A DNA stretch of 64,000 nt from G963677085 sp963677085 (GCA_963677085.2 CAXXFH010000001.1:62001-126000); one strand, 5' to 3'. Numbered from the stretch's first letter, positions 33,576 to 43,309 are shown. A program made the numbers and translations. Notes: generated from the sequence alone by a model not told the origin.

Positions 33576-36500
33576 ATGACGGATACCGCAGCAGCCACCA
33601 CAGCATCGAGCCGGCTGTCGCAGTCGGCCGAATGCCTCAAACGGCATGACGGCTTCGCCGCGGTTGTCGCAAGCCTCAAGTCGGGCCATGCGGCAACGCT
33701 CGACGGAGTCTGGGGCTCGTCGTGCGCGCTGGTGGCGGCTGCTCTGGCCGACCACACTACGGCCCCCCTCGTGGTGGTCGCGCCGCATCTAGACAACATC
33801 GACGAATTGCTCGATGATCTCGCGCTATTCACCCCCATTTCGCCCGAACGGTTCCCTGCTTGGGAATCGATGCCCGACGAGCGTGTGGTTCACGATGAAG
33901 TTTTCGGCGACCGACTTCGGCTGCTAAAGCTTCTCGATTCGTCAACGCCCCCGCGGTTGGTCGTCACGAGCATCCAAAGCCTTCTGCAGCCAGTCCCCAA
34001 CCGGACCGACTTGGCGCGGCAAACGCGCAGTCTGCAAACGGGCGAAGAAATCGCGATCGACGAGTTTGCCCGTTGGCTTGCAGAAAACGGTTTTCATCAC
34101 GCATCGGCCGTGGAGTTGCCCGGCGAATTCTCGGTCCGAGGCGGCATCGTCGACATTTTTGCTCCCGACTGGTACGATCCGGTGCGCGTGGAGCTGTTTG
34201 GCGACGAAGTGGACTCGATCCGGCGTTTCGAAGTGTCCAGCCAACGGAGCCTGGGAAAGCTGGATGGCGTGGATATCACGATCCTGCGTCCCACCTCGGC
34301 CGACAGGGGGCATTTGGCCGACTATCTGCCGCCGGACAGTTGGTTTCTGCTAATCGAACCGGGGGAAATCGAGGAACATGGGCAACACTATCTTGAGCGG
34401 ATCGAACGGGTACAGGAGTTTCACAGTGTTCGTGGCGTAATGGAGCAAGTGCTGCGGTTTCCTTCGGTAACGGCTTCGGCCGTGGCGGCTGGAACCTTGG
34501 AAACCACCTGCCAGTTGAAGATCGAGTCGGTCGAACGGTTCAGTGGCGATATCAACCGCGTGCGCGGCGAACTCGACGAGACGGGCGACGGGCATGAGGT
34601 GTTCGTCGTCTGCCAGACCGAGGCCGAAGTCCAACGTCTCGAAGAGTTGTTCGCTTCCACCCGACTGGCAACCGAACGCCGACTTCATTTCCCGATTGGT
34701 TCGCTTACCAACGGCTTTCGCCTGGTGCCCGACCGTATCGTGCTGCTTAGCAGTAGCGAGTTGTTTCGTCGCACGGAGCTGAAACGTCGGGCGCACCGGC
34801 GGTTGGGGCGTGTGATCGACAGTTTTATCGAGTTGCGGCCCGGCGACTTGGTTGTTCATGTGGGCCACGGCGTAGGCCGTTACCGGGGCTTGAAACTGCT
34901 CGAAAAGGGCGAGCAGGTCGAAGAACACCTCGAGTTGGAATTCCACGGAGGCACTCGGCTTTACGTGCCGAGTTCCAAGATTGGGCTGGTGCAGAAGTAC
35001 GTGGGTCCAGCCAAGGCGCGGCCCACGCTTGCTCGGCTCGGCGGTCGCACCTGGGCACGACAGAAAGATCGAGTTCGCGAGGCGATCAACGATCTGGCGG
35101 CCGAGATGCTGGAGTTGCAAGCGGCTCGGGCGTCGCGGCCGGGAATCAGCTTTCCGGTCGATACGCCGTGGCAGCAGGAGTTCGACGCGTCGTTCCCCTT
35201 CCAGGAAACCGACGACCAACTGCACACGATCCAAGCCATCAAGTCCGACATGGCTCGCCCCCGGCCCATGGATCGGCTGATGTGCGGCGATGTGGGCTAT
35301 GGGAAGACCGAGGTGGCCATGCGGGCGGCGTTCAAGGCTGTCGACGCCGGTTACCAGGTGGCCGTGCTGGTGCCGACCACTATTTTGGCCGAACAGCACC
35401 ATCGCACCTTTGCGGAGCGAATGGCCGAGTTTCCTTTCGAGATTGCGTCGTTATCGAGATTTGCCACGCGAAAACAACAGAGCGAAATCGTTGCACGACT
35501 GAACGCGGGCGCGGTCGACATTGTGATCGGCACCCACCGCCTGGCTTCACCCGACGTGCAGTTTCAGAACCTCGGGCTGGTCGTCATCGACGAGGAGCAA
35601 CGCTTTGGCGTGGAGGTGAAAGAGAAGCTCAAAGCCTTGCGGCAGATGGTCGATGTACTCACGATGACCGCCACGCCCATCCCGCGAACGCTCCACATGG
35701 GTCTGTTGGGTGTCCGTGATATCTCGAACTTGGAGACACCGCCCGAGGATCGCTTGGCGGTAGAAACCCGGGTAACGCGATTTCATCCGGAGTTGATTCG
35801 GCATGCCGTGTTGCGCGAGCTAAACCGTGACGGCCAGATTTTCTTCGTCCACAATCGCGTGCAAGACATCCAGACCCTGGCCACCCGGCTGCGGCAGATT
35901 GTGCCCGAGGCCACATTGGCCATCGGCCACGGCCAGATGCCCGAGCACGAACTCGAAAAAGTGATGGTCGACTTCGTCAATCACCGGTTCGATATGCTTT
36001 TGGCCACGACCATCGTGGAAAGTGGCCTCGACATTCCCAACGCCAACACGATCTTTATCGACGAGGCCGACCGCTACGGCCTGGCCGATCTGCATCAACT
36101 GCGGGGAAGGGTAGGGCGGTACAAACATCGGGCCCACTGCTATCTGCTGATCGACCCCAATAAAAACCTCACGCCCACGGCGGCCAAGCGTCTTCGGGCA
36201 ATCGAGGAATTCAGTGACATGGGTGCCGGTTTCGCCATCGCTATGCGCGATCTCGAAATCCGTGGCGCTGGAAATATCCTCGGTACCGAGCAGAGTGGGC
36301 ATATTGCGGTGGTGGGTTACGAGATGTACTGCTCGTTGCTGGAACAGACCGTCCGCCAGTTGAAACGCTTGCCCCCTAAAGAGACCATCGAGGTCGACGT
36401 CGATTTGCCGGCAGAAGCCTACATTCCGCGAACCTATGTGTCCGACATGCGGATGAAGATCGATCTCTACCGGCGACTTGCTCGCGTGGCAAGCGAAGAA

Positions 36501-36809
36501 GAACTGGCCGATTTCCGCGCGGAACTGCACGATCGGTTTGGTCCGCCGCCGGAGGTTGTCGAGCGTCTGATGGCCCTGGCCGAACTGCGCATCGCAGCGC
36601 ATCGATGTCGCATCGACTCGATTCACATGGAAGACCACTACGTGGTTTTCGGCTATGCCTCGCCACGAGAAATCCGTCGTCTGGCCGATAATAGTGGAGG
36701 ACGTTTGCGGGTGGTCGATGGCCGGAGTGCGTATCTTCCTATTGGCAAAGAGGTTACGGGCTCGGCGGCGATTCTGGAAGAAATCAAATCGCTCTTGCTA
36801 TCACCGTAG
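33576..36809 (+). CDS. mfd: transcription-repair coupling factor
   Basis: 1077 residues from ATG 33576. Domains in order: UvrB-like N-terminal region (ALADHTTAPLVVVAPHL onward, VTSIQSLLQPVP, GEFSVRGGIVDIF), RNA-polymerase-interacting CarD-like domain (LRPGDLVVHVGHGVGRYRGL near 419), and RecG-like translocase with Walker A GDVGYGKTEVA near 571, VIDEEQRFGV near 671, TATPIPRTL and the motif V/VI region TTIVESGLDIPNANT and LRGRVGR. A TRCF C-terminal domain follows. It removes RNA polymerase stalled at lesions and recruits UvrA. Frame upstream of 33576 is open but non-homologous. Confidence 0.96.
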   Translation: MTDTAAATTASSRLSQSAECLKRHDGFAAVVASLKSGHAATLDGVWGSSCALVAAALADHTTAPLVVVAPHLDNIDELLDDLALFTPISPERFPAWESMPDERVVHDEVFGDRLRLLKLLDSSTPPRLVVTSIQSLLQPVPNRTDLARQTRSLQTGEEIAIDEFARWLAENGFHHASAVELPGEFSVRGGIVDIFAPDWYDPVRVELFGDEVDSIRRFEVSSQRSLGKLDGVDITILRPTSADRGHLADYLPPDSWFLLIEPGEIEEHGQHYLERIERVQEFHSVRGVMEQVLRFPSVTASAVAAGTLETTCQLKIESVERFSGDINRVRGELDETGDGHEVFVVCQTEAEVQRLEELFASTRLATERRLHFPIGSLTNGFRLVPDRIVLLSSSELFRRTELKRRAHRRLGRVIDSFIELRPGDLVVHVGHGVGRYRGLKLLEKGEQVEEHLELEFHGGTRLYVPSSKIGLVQKYVGPAKARPTLARLGGRTWARQKDRVREAINDLAAEMLELQAARASRPGISFPVDTPWQQEFDASFPFQETDDQLHTIQAIKSDMARPRPMDRLMCGDVGYGKTEVAMRAAFKAVDAGYQVAVLVPTTILAEQHHRTFAERMAEFPFEIASLSRFATRKQQSEIVARLNAGAVDIVIGTHRLASPDVQFQNLGLVVIDEEQRFGVEVKEKLKALRQMVDVLTMTATPIPRTLHMGLLGVRDISNLETPPEDRLAVETRVTRFHPELIRHAVLRELNRDGQIFFVHNRVQDIQTLATRLRQIVPEATLAIGHGQMPEHELEKVMVDFVNHRFDMLLATTIVESGLDIPNANTIFIDEADRYGLADLHQLRGRVGRYKHRAHCYLLIDPNKNLTPTAAKRLRAIEEFSDMGAGFAIAMRDLEIRGAGNILGTEQSGHIAVVGYEMYCSLLEQTVRQLKRLPPKETIEVDVDLPAEAYIPRTYVSDMRMKIDLYRRLARVASEEELADFRAELHDRFGPPPEVVERLMALAELRIAAHRCRIDSIHMEDHYVVFGYASPREIRRLADNSGGRLRVVDGRSAYLPIGKEVTGSAAILEEIKSLLLSP

Positions 36810-36824
36810 TGTCGCCACTATAAT
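36795..36824 (+). promoter_or_regulatory. candidate promoter for the prolyl isomerase gene
   Basis: TTGCTA (36795-36800) and a perfect TATAAT (36819-36824) are spaced 18 bp apart, overlapping the last codons of mfd. The predicted transcript would start about 165 nt before GTG 36995. Confidence 0.4.
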
Positions 36825-36994
36825 CCCGCCGCCCGTAAGAGTTTGTGTCGCCGTCAACTGTTTTGCCTTGCCTATTGAATGAACGGCAGCGCGACCGTCG
36901 GGAGCCCGGTTTCAATGCGTTTGGCCATAGTCGCGCTTGGCCTTGGTCAACCGTCCAATGAATAGGCAAACATCAATACGAGGGAATACTTCTC

Positions 36995-38536
36995 GTGCAG
37001 CAACGCAGCATACCACGGACGGTATTTTTCGCGGTGGCCCTGGCCGCATGGTTGGTAGTCTTACCGAAGCTGGCGATGGCTCAAGGCTACGTGCCCCAGG
37101 GATATCAAGGGTATAACGGCTCGACGGGCTACTCGGTGTTGCCTGCGCCTGTCGATACCACGGGACGCCACGTCGTTCCCGGCGCACCGCAAGCGCCTAC
37201 GCAGGCCGTGCGTCCACAGTCGTGGCCCTCGACACCGGTTTCTCCGGGGCAATGGAGCACGAACAACGCGGCGGCTGGCGCCAATTATCCGGTGCAGGTT
37301 CCAACCGGCGTGCCGGCGGCGCAATATCTAACTGCAACACAGCCTTACATGCCGCCGGGCGTCAACGCGCAATATGGCGTTCCTCAATACGCTCCGCAAG
37401 GCCCCGGTGCTCAGGCGGTGGTCTCGCCCTACGCTTCACAACCGCAGCGGGTGTTGCCACCTGGGCAGCCGAACGCGGCGCAGCCGCCGTGGCAGGCTCC
37501 GCAAACACAAAACACGGTGGCGAACGACCCCGGCGGTCTCGATCGGACGGGCTTCAAACTTTGCGAACAGATTGTCGCTCGGGTTGGCGAGGATGAAGTC
37601 ATTCTCCTCAGCGAAGTCACCGAGGGTCTCGATCAGTTGATCGAAGCCAATCGGGGGAGGATGGCCGACGAGGAGTTGGAACGACAACGCCAATTGCTCA
37701 TTCAGCAACGCGTGAAGAGCCGCATCGATATGAAGCTGATCTACTACGATGCAAAACGCACGATTCCCGAAGAACGGCTTCCGGACGTCGAAAAGCAGGT
37801 AAGCGAGCAGTTCGACAAATCCGAATTGCCGAGATTGATGAAGCAGTTGAAGGTCGCCAGTCGCCGCGAACTCGACGAAAAGCTTCGGGAACTGGGCAGT
37901 TCACTGGAGCGGCAACGGCGTGGCTTTGTCCAACAGGTTGTTGCACAACAGTGGGCCCGACAGCAGGTCGATCAGGGCAAGGAAATTACCTACGACGAAA
38001 TGCTTGAATACTACAAAGCTCATCAGGCCGAATTCGAGCATATTGCCCGTGTCCGCTGGGAAGAACTAATGGTACGGTTCTCCAAATATCGCAACAAAAG
38101 CGAGGCGCGACAGGCACTTGCCGCCATGGGAAACCACGTGTGGTCTGGCGCCCCATTGGCCGAAGTGGCCAAGCGCCAAAGCGACGGGGTAACCGCAGCC
38201 GCCGGCGGACTACACGATTGGACCACGCAAGGCAGCCTGGTGTTTGAAGAGGTTGATCGTGCCCTGTTCACTCTCCCGGTCGGGCAATTGAGTCCGATCA
38301 TCGAATCGAGCAAGGGGTGCCACATCATTCGCGTGGTGGAACGCGAGCCTGCGCATATCACCCCGTTTACTGAAGCGCAGGTGGAGATTCGACCGAAGAT
38401 TCGTGAGCAAAGAGGCAAACACCAATTGAAGCAATATGTCGCCAAACTGCGTGAATCGATTCCGGTTTGGACGGCTTTCGACGACGCGGCTGGCGACGAA
38501 CAGGTCACCAGCCGGCCGCAACCGCCGCGCCGATGA
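36995..38536 (+). CDS. secreted SurA-like peptidylprolyl isomerase
   Basis: 513 residues. A signal peptide (TVFFAVALAAWLVVLPKLAMAQ) is followed by a Pro/Gln/Tyr-rich, probably disordered region to about residue 180. A SurA-type N-terminal helical chaperone domain follows (VARVGEDEVILLSEVTEGLD near 195), then a parvulin rotamase domain at about 350-450 (VRWEELMVRFSKYRN, GGLHDWTTQGSLVFEEVDRALFTLPVGQLSPIIES, GCHIIRVVERE). It presumably assists folding of outer-membrane proteins such as the barrels in this window. The start is GTG with GAGGGA 9 nt upstream. Confidence 0.85.
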   Translation: MQQRSIPRTVFFAVALAAWLVVLPKLAMAQGYVPQGYQGYNGSTGYSVLPAPVDTTGRHVVPGAPQAPTQAVRPQSWPSTPVSPGQWSTNNAAAGANYPVQVPTGVPAAQYLTATQPYMPPGVNAQYGVPQYAPQGPGAQAVVSPYASQPQRVLPPGQPNAAQPPWQAPQTQNTVANDPGGLDRTGFKLCEQIVARVGEDEVILLSEVTEGLDQLIEANRGRMADEELERQRQLLIQQRVKSRIDMKLIYYDAKRTIPEERLPDVEKQVSEQFDKSELPRLMKQLKVASRRELDEKLRELGSSLERQRRGFVQQVVAQQWARQQVDQGKEITYDEMLEYYKAHQAEFEHIARVRWEELMVRFSKYRNKSEARQALAAMGNHVWSGAPLAEVAKRQSDGVTAAAGGLHDWTTQGSLVFEEVDRALFTLPVGQLSPIIESSKGCHIIRVVEREPAHITPFTEAQVEIRPKIREQRGKHQLKQYVAKLRESIPVWTAFDDAAGDEQVTSRPQPPRR

Positions 38537-38572
38537 CTCTCGCTGCTTGAATCGAAGTCGGCGGCGAGCCGG

Positions 38573-38908
38573 TCAAACCTCGATGGGCGGTTGCCCCACA
38601 TAGAGCTGCAGCACTTGGCTTTGCACTTTGATCGCTCGGAGCAAGACCCAGACGTGCTCCATCGTGAAGTCTTCGGGCGCAAGTCGCGACAACGCGTCCA
38701 GCTCCGAACTCATCGCGGCGTGCTGGTCGGTGGCTGCCTGCAGGCGTATTCCCACCTCCTGCCAGACTTGGGCCAGTTGGTCCTCGTCGTCGAGGGCGCT
38801 AAGGTCGTCGACATAATTCGCCAGCAAGAGGCATAGCCGAGCAACATCGCGTGGCATCGCTTCCGGCTGCAATTCTTCGATGCGTGAAGCCAGTTCCTGA
38901 CACTCCAT
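38573..38908 (-). CDS. small acidic helical protein of unknown function
   Basis: 111 residues, predicted almost entirely alpha-helical (CQELASRIEELQPE, CLLLANYVDDLSALDDEDQLAQVW, HVWVLLRAIKVQSQVLQLYVG), Leu-rich and acidic, without signal peptide or known motif. No good ribosome-binding site is visible. It converges with the prolyl isomerase gene (36-bp gap) and is unrelated in function as far as can be seen. It is called a gene on its coding-like composition. Confidence 0.5.
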   Translation of the reverse strand: MECQELASRIEELQPEAMPRDVARLCLLLANYVDDLSALDDEDQLAQVWQEVGIRLQAATDQHAAMSSELDALSRLAPEDFTMEHVWVLLRAIKVQSQVLQLYVGQPPIEV

Positions 38909-39545
38909 GGTCGCTGTCCCGTTCTGTTTGCAGCCAGTGACTCATCGTTGCGCGGATTTTCCTTCAGCGGAAAAGCCACTGCTCACGGCCGCATGGTTCA
39001 TGCATTTGCCAGACCGTTGGACGGATTGTCCGAGAGTTGAGCGTCTGGCATGCTCGATAAGGATCGCGAGGCCCACCGGCAGAACCGGATTTCGCCTCAG
39101 GAAAGTGTAGCCTTTGCTTTAGGAAAACCAGCGAAAAGGCCGTCCGAATAGGTCGCGTGCATCAAGTTTTAGGTAGTCCAGGCCGCAGAAGCCCTACCAC
39201 CGCCACTGCTTGGTGTGCCGGCTGGTTGATGGCCACACGGCGACCGGTATAATCAGGGCGTCGTGGCAATTGCACAAGTGACCGACTTGCACCATCGGTA
39301 GATCGGCTCCCCCCCCCACGTTGTGGTGGATTGGCGTCTCTTCGCGGTCCTTCCTGAGATAAGTGTGGTCAGTCTGGGCGGGCGCGTTTTTCGGGTAATA
39401 ATCGTCGACGAATGGACCGGCCGCGAGCGGTCTTGTCGACAATACGGCAACATTCCCGACATGCGGGGGGACGCTAGGGCATGGTTCATTTCGCCATTAC
39501 TGGATCACACGCCAGCAAAAATCGACCGACACGGAGGATGCAACA
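38909..39545. other. intergenic region upstream of the HEAT-pdxJ-dapA cluster
   Basis: 637 bp. It contains the promoter candidate at 39226-39253 and a run of C (39310-39318). Short open frames here show no motif or ribosome-binding site. Confidence 0.5.
39226..39253 (+). promoter_or_regulatory. candidate sigma-70-type promoter
   Basis: TTGATG (39226-39231) and a perfect TATAAT (39248-39253) with 16-bp spacing. It lies about 290 bp upstream of the HEAT-repeat gene and would give a long 5' leader. Confidence 0.45.
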
Positions 39546-40295
39546 GTGGCCGACAGCTCATCAACCGAGAATTTTCGGGACTTGGTTGAACGACTGCACC
39601 ATCCGCAGACGCGCCGTGCGGCGCGGCTGGAGTTGCTCCGCGCTCGGGCGGTAGAACCGTTGCTGGATTGCCTGCAATCGCCCAACGAATCGGTCGTTTG
39701 GGCGGCCGTGGCGTCGCTTGGCGAACTGCGTGCGTCGGAAGCCGTCGAGGCGTTGCTCAGTCTTCTCGAACGAGGTGTCCTTGTAGTCGACGTCACCGAG
39801 GCTTTGAATTCGATTACCGGCCAGGATTTTTGCGGAAACGTGTCGCAGTGGCGGCGGTGGTTGCGCAAGTCGGGTGGTCAATCGGCGGGCCTGGACCTCG
39901 GGCAATGCGTTGCCCAGACGGCCGAATATCTTGGTGTCGAGCCGAGTCGGAAGAATAATTCGTTTCGGTTCAAACTGGCGCTGCCCGAAGGGCGGTTCCA
40001 AAAGGTGGCCGTGTACTTTGGACGAGAAGACCCTCAGGGCGATGAACTGGTAATGATCTACAGTGAGTGTGGCCCAGTGAACCCGAAGTATTTTGAGGCC
40101 ATCTTAAGAAAGAATCTCAGCATTCCGGCAGGAGCGTTTGCGATTCGCGACGTCGACGGCGAACCCAACTTCGTGTTGGTCGACACGTTGCTGGCTCGGT
40201 CGGTGACGCCCAGCATACTGGCCAAAAAGATCGAAAACATCGCCGCCCGTGCCGATTTGGTTGAGAAGAGCCTCACAAAAGAAGACAAGCGTTAA
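39546..40295 (+). CDS. HEAT-repeat protein with a YbjN-like C-terminal domain
   Basis: 249 residues starting at GTG 39546, with GGAGG about 8 nt upstream. Residues 10-90 form HEAT-like helical pairs (AVEPLLDCLQSPNESVVWAAVASLGEL, then EAVEALLSLLERG and LNSITGQDF). The C-terminal half (SFRFKLALPEGRFQKVAVYF, ELVMIYSECGPVN, AGAFAIRDVDGEPNFVLVDTLLA) resembles the YbjN/type III secretion chaperone fold. The combination suggests a protein-binding adaptor. It lies 16 bp upstream of pdxJ on the same strand and is likely the first gene of that operon. Confidence 0.7.
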   Translation: MADSSSTENFRDLVERLHHPQTRRAARLELLRARAVEPLLDCLQSPNESVVWAAVASLGELRASEAVEALLSLLERGVLVVDVTEALNSITGQDFCGNVSQWRRWLRKSGGQSAGLDLGQCVAQTAEYLGVEPSRKNNSFRFKLALPEGRFQKVAVYFGREDPQGDELVMIYSECGPVNPKYFEAILRKNLSIPAGAFAIRDVDGEPNFVLVDTLLARSVTPSILAKKIENIAARADLVEKSLTKEDKR

Positions 40296-40311
40296 GGAAA
40301 CGAGTATCCCA

Positions 40312-41028
40312 ATGCCCGAGCTTGGTGTAAATATCGATCACGTAGCGACGGTCCGCCAGGCACGCCGCACGAACGAGCCCGATCCTGTCTGGGCAGCCGC
40401 CCTGGCCGAAATGGGCGGTGCCGACGGAATCACACTCCACTTGCGCGAAGACCGTCGCCATATTTCAGATCGCGATCTGCAAATCCTTCGCGAAACGGTA
40501 ACCGTGAAACTGAATCTGGAGATGGCTTGCGAACAAGAAGTAGTCGACATTGCCTGCCGCGTGAAACCCGACCAGGCTACCCTGGTACCCGAGCGCCGCG
40601 AGGAGGTTACCACCGAAGGCGGATTAGACGTGTTCGGAAAACGCGAGCGTGTCGCGGAGGTTGCCCAACAACTCGCAGACCACGGTATCTCGGTCAGTCT
40701 TTTTCTCGACCCCGATCCGAAACAGATCGAGGTAGCCGCAGCGCTGCAAGTAGATGCCGTCGAACTGCATACGGGCTGCTATGCTTTGGCCACGGGCGCC
40801 GAACGGCGCAAGCAGTTGGAGAACCTCTGTCGGATCGGCGAGATGACTCGCAAAGCCGGCATGGCACTGCACGCGGGGCATGGTCTGACGTATCGCAACG
40901 TCGGTCCGGTGGCCGCCATCGAAGGCATGCACGAACTAAATATCGGCCACAGCATTGTTGCCCGAGCAATCATGGTCGGATTCACCGAGGCCGTGCGGGA
41001 AATGAAACGCCTATTGACGTTTGCATAG
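40312..41028 (+). CDS. pdxJ: pyridoxine 5'-phosphate synthase
   Basis: 238 residues, a TIM barrel condensing 1-deoxyxylulose 5-phosphate with 3-amino-2-oxopropyl phosphate to pyridoxine 5'-phosphate (vitamin B6). The family signatures NIDHVATVRQARR, HLREDRRHI, KLNLEMA, LVPERREEVTTEGGLD, ELHTGCYA, HAGHGLTYRNV and ELNIGHSIVARA are all present. Start ATG 40312 begins the conserved PELGVNIDH. The last codons and the TAG stop (41026-41028) lie inside repeat R1 (41016-41110), so the repeat defines the C-terminus. Confidence 0.96.
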   Translation: MPELGVNIDHVATVRQARRTNEPDPVWAAALAEMGGADGITLHLREDRRHISDRDLQILRETVTVKLNLEMACEQEVVDIACRVKPDQATLVPERREEVTTEGGLDVFGKRERVAEVAQQLADHGISVSLFLDPDPKQIEVAAALQVDAVELHTGCYALATGAERRKQLENLCRIGEMTRKAGMALHAGHGLTYRNVGPVAAIEGMHELNIGHSIVARAIMVGFTEAVREMKRLLTFA

Positions 41029-41110
41029 CCAATGAGCGGAAGGCGACCAACGGGAGCCTGAATTTTCAGGCGTTCGGCTCTCCAAAGCGATCCTTTTCAA
41101 CGCAAGCATC
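41016..41110 (+). repeat. R1 dispersed repeat, full copy overlapping the pdxJ stop codon
   Basis: 95 bp from GACGTTTGC to GCAAGCATC, the same orientation as 62016-62110 and nearly identical to it in the middle (AGGCGACCAACGG and AAAGCGATCCTTTTCAACGC). Its first 13 bases encode the last codons and the TAG stop of pdxJ. Confidence 0.85.
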
Positions 41111-41191
41111 AAAAATATCCTGATGTGCGACTATCGCCAGATACTTCAATAATAGCAGTACTGACCAATCCACTTAAGTAAGCCAACACCT

Positions 41192-42082
41192 ATGTCCACA
41201 CGAAGTGAAGATTTTGCCGGTTTGTCCGTCGCCACTATTACGCCGTTTCGCGACGGAGAGGTCGACTTCGATCGGTTACAACAGCAGATTGAGTTTCAGG
41301 TCGAGGCTGGCACGACGTGTGTCTGCCCGGTCGGTACCACGGGCGAATCTCCCACGCTCTCGCACCCGGAACACCAACGTGTAATCGCTGCCACGGTCGA
41401 GGCCGCCGCAGGACGCATCAAGGTAATGGCCGGTACCGGGAGCAACAGCACCGAAGAGGCCCTGCAACTGACCAAGTACGCGGCCCAGACAGGAATTGAC
41501 GCGGCCCTGGTCGTGGCCCCTTACTACAACAAACCCACGCAAGAAGGCTTTTACCAACACTACAAGGTTTTGGCCGAGGCCGTAGAGATTCCCATCTGCG
41601 TGTACAACATTCCTGGGCGTACCGGCAAAAACATCGAGCCGGAAACGATCATCCGGTTGGCCGAACTGCCGCGGATTACGATGGTCAAAGAGGCCACCGG
41701 CTCGATGGATCAGGCATCGCAGATCCTTGCCGCAACCGATCTGACCGTGCTCAGCGGCGACGACAGCTTGACCCTGCCATTGATGTCGCTCGGTGCGAGG
41801 GGAGTCATTTCGGTAGTGGGTAACCTCATTCCGCACGAAATGCTTGCTTTGATCCAAGCACTTGAGGGCGGCAATCTGGACGAAGCACGGCGCCTGCATC
41901 ACCGGTTGTTCCCGCTCTGCCGAAACATGCTGGGAATGGCCACCAACCCCATTCCCATCAAAGCGGCCATGAAGATGGCGGGACGTGACACGGGCCAACT
42001 GCGTCTGCCCATGGTACCGCTCGGCGAGGCACAAGAAGCGGAACTGCGGCAGTTGCTGGTCGATTTCGGTGCGATCGCGTGA
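41192..42082 (+). CDS. dapA: 4-hydroxy-tetrahydrodipicolinate synthase
   Basis: 296 residues, cytoplasmic TIM-barrel aldolase condensing pyruvate with aspartate semialdehyde in the diaminopimelate/lysine pathway. VGTTGESPTLSHPEH near 46, APYYNKPTQEGFYQHY near 109, Tyr138 in VYNIPGRTG, the Schiff-base Lys166 in MVKEATGS and the SGDDSLTLPLM loop are all conserved. The 3' end of the family consensus is complete. It is separated from pdxJ by 163 bp that contain R1 and from the glycosyltransferase by about 57 bp. Confidence 0.96.
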   Translation: MSTRSEDFAGLSVATITPFRDGEVDFDRLQQQIEFQVEAGTTCVCPVGTTGESPTLSHPEHQRVIAATVEAAAGRIKVMAGTGSNSTEEALQLTKYAAQTGIDAALVVAPYYNKPTQEGFYQHYKVLAEAVEIPICVYNIPGRTGKNIEPETIIRLAELPRITMVKEATGSMDQASQILAATDLTVLSGDDSLTLPLMSLGARGVISVVGNLIPHEMLALIQALEGGNLDEARRLHHRLFPLCRNMLGMATNPIPIKAAMKMAGRDTGQLRLPMVPLGEAQEAELRQLLVDFGAIA

Positions 42083-42139
42083 CACGGCGAAAGAAAACGC
42101 CGCCGTATGATCCTGATTGCGTGGCCGGGGCGACGACGC

Positions 42140-43309
42140 ATGCGTAAACTGATGCTGCTTTGCGAGTTTGCCACGCTCAACGGCGGCGAACAGTCGATGC
42201 TCTCGACACTCGAAGGTGTGGCAGCCGCAGGTTTTTGCCCGATGGTTGCCGCACCCCCGACGGGGCCTCTTGCGGATACTCTCCGTCAACACGGCATCGA
42301 CCTGATCCCTTGGACATTGCACGACGAACGAGGACGTCGCTGTGAGCAGCGAGTGCTGCGCGAGCGTTTGGCCAATTTGCTTTCGCGGCACGGTCCCGAA
42401 CTGCTGCACGCCAATAGCCTGGCCATGGGACGACTGGCAGGACCTGTCGTCGCAGAACAGCGTTTGCCAAGCATCGCTCACCTTCGCGACATCATCCGGC
42501 TCCGCCGCGCAGCCATCGACGATCTCAACCGTCATTGCCGAATTCTCGCCGTATCGTATGCGACGCGCGAGTATCACGTTGCTGCCGGGCTGGACCCGGC
42601 GCGAGTGTTCGTCCAATACAACGGTGTGGATCTTAAGCGGTTTCGGCCCCAGCACGCCAGCGGGTATCTGCACCGCGAATTGCGTTTGCCCGACGAAGCT
42701 CTATTGGTCGGCTGCATCGGACAGATCGGGCTTCGTAAGGGAATGGACGTGCTGGCTCGGGCGGCCGTGGTGTTGGCCGATCAGATGCCCGATGTCCATT
42801 ATCTGATCGTCGGTGAACGCCATTCCGACAAGGAGGAATCACGCCGGTTCGAGAACGATTTGCATCGCGTTGCTGTCGGTCCACTCGCCGGCCGGATGCA
42901 CTTCTTAGGTTGGCGTGACGACGTCGCACAGCTTCTCAATGAACTCACCCTGTTGGTACATCCTGCGCGTCAGGAACCACTTGGACGTGTTTTGCTTGAA
43001 GGTGCGGCGGCCGGCGTTGCGATGATCGCCACCGATGTCGGCGGCACCCGTGAAATCTTCCCGCCGAACACTGCGGGCGCCGTTCTCTTCGGACCCGATG
43101 ATCCACAATTGCTTGCCGAAAAGATCAGATCGCTGTTGAGCAACCCCACGCACCGCGCGGCACTTGGCAAAGCGGCACGCGTCCGAGCGGAGACGACTTT
43201 CGATGTAAACCGAGCTACCGAAGACCTTGTGCGACACTATCAGGCCGTATTGGATACTATTGATGTTTGCATTGAAAATGATTGTTTCAGGAAACCGAAT
43301 ACCTATTGA
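42140..43309 (+). CDS. GT4-family glycosyltransferase
   Basis: 389 residues from ATG 42140 (ATG 42107 adds 11 residues). Two Rossmann domains of the GT-B fold are visible: N-terminal LCEFATLNGGEQSMLSTLEG with HANSLAMGRLAGP, and C-terminal VGCIGQIGLRKGMDVLARA, VGERHSD, HFLGWRDDVAQLLNELTLLVHPARQEPLGRVLLEGAAAG with the EX7E-type nucleotide-sugar signature. It transfers a sugar from a nucleotide-sugar donor, probably for envelope glycan. The final 16 residues (from DVCIEND) are encoded by repeat R1 rather than by ancestral coding sequence. Confidence 0.85.
   Translation: MRKLMLLCEFATLNGGEQSMLSTLEGVAAAGFCPMVAAPPTGPLADTLRQHGIDLIPWTLHDERGRRCEQRVLRERLANLLSRHGPELLHANSLAMGRLAGPVVAEQRLPSIAHLRDIIRLRRAAIDDLNRHCRILAVSYATREYHVAAGLDPARVFVQYNGVDLKRFRPQHASGYLHRELRLPDEALLVGCIGQIGLRKGMDVLARAAVVLADQMPDVHYLIVGERHSDKEESRRFENDLHRVAVGPLAGRMHFLGWRDDVAQLLNELTLLVHPARQEPLGRVLLEGAAAGVAMIATDVGGTREIFPPNTAGAVLFGPDDPQLLAEKIRSLLSNPTHRAALGKAARVRAETTFDVNRATEDLVRHYQAVLDTIDVCIENDCFRKPNTY

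Noticed and set aside
39323..39589. Possible 88-residue protein upstream of the HEAT gene
   Set aside because: No ribosome-binding site, overlaps the supported GTG start of the HEAT gene, no motif.
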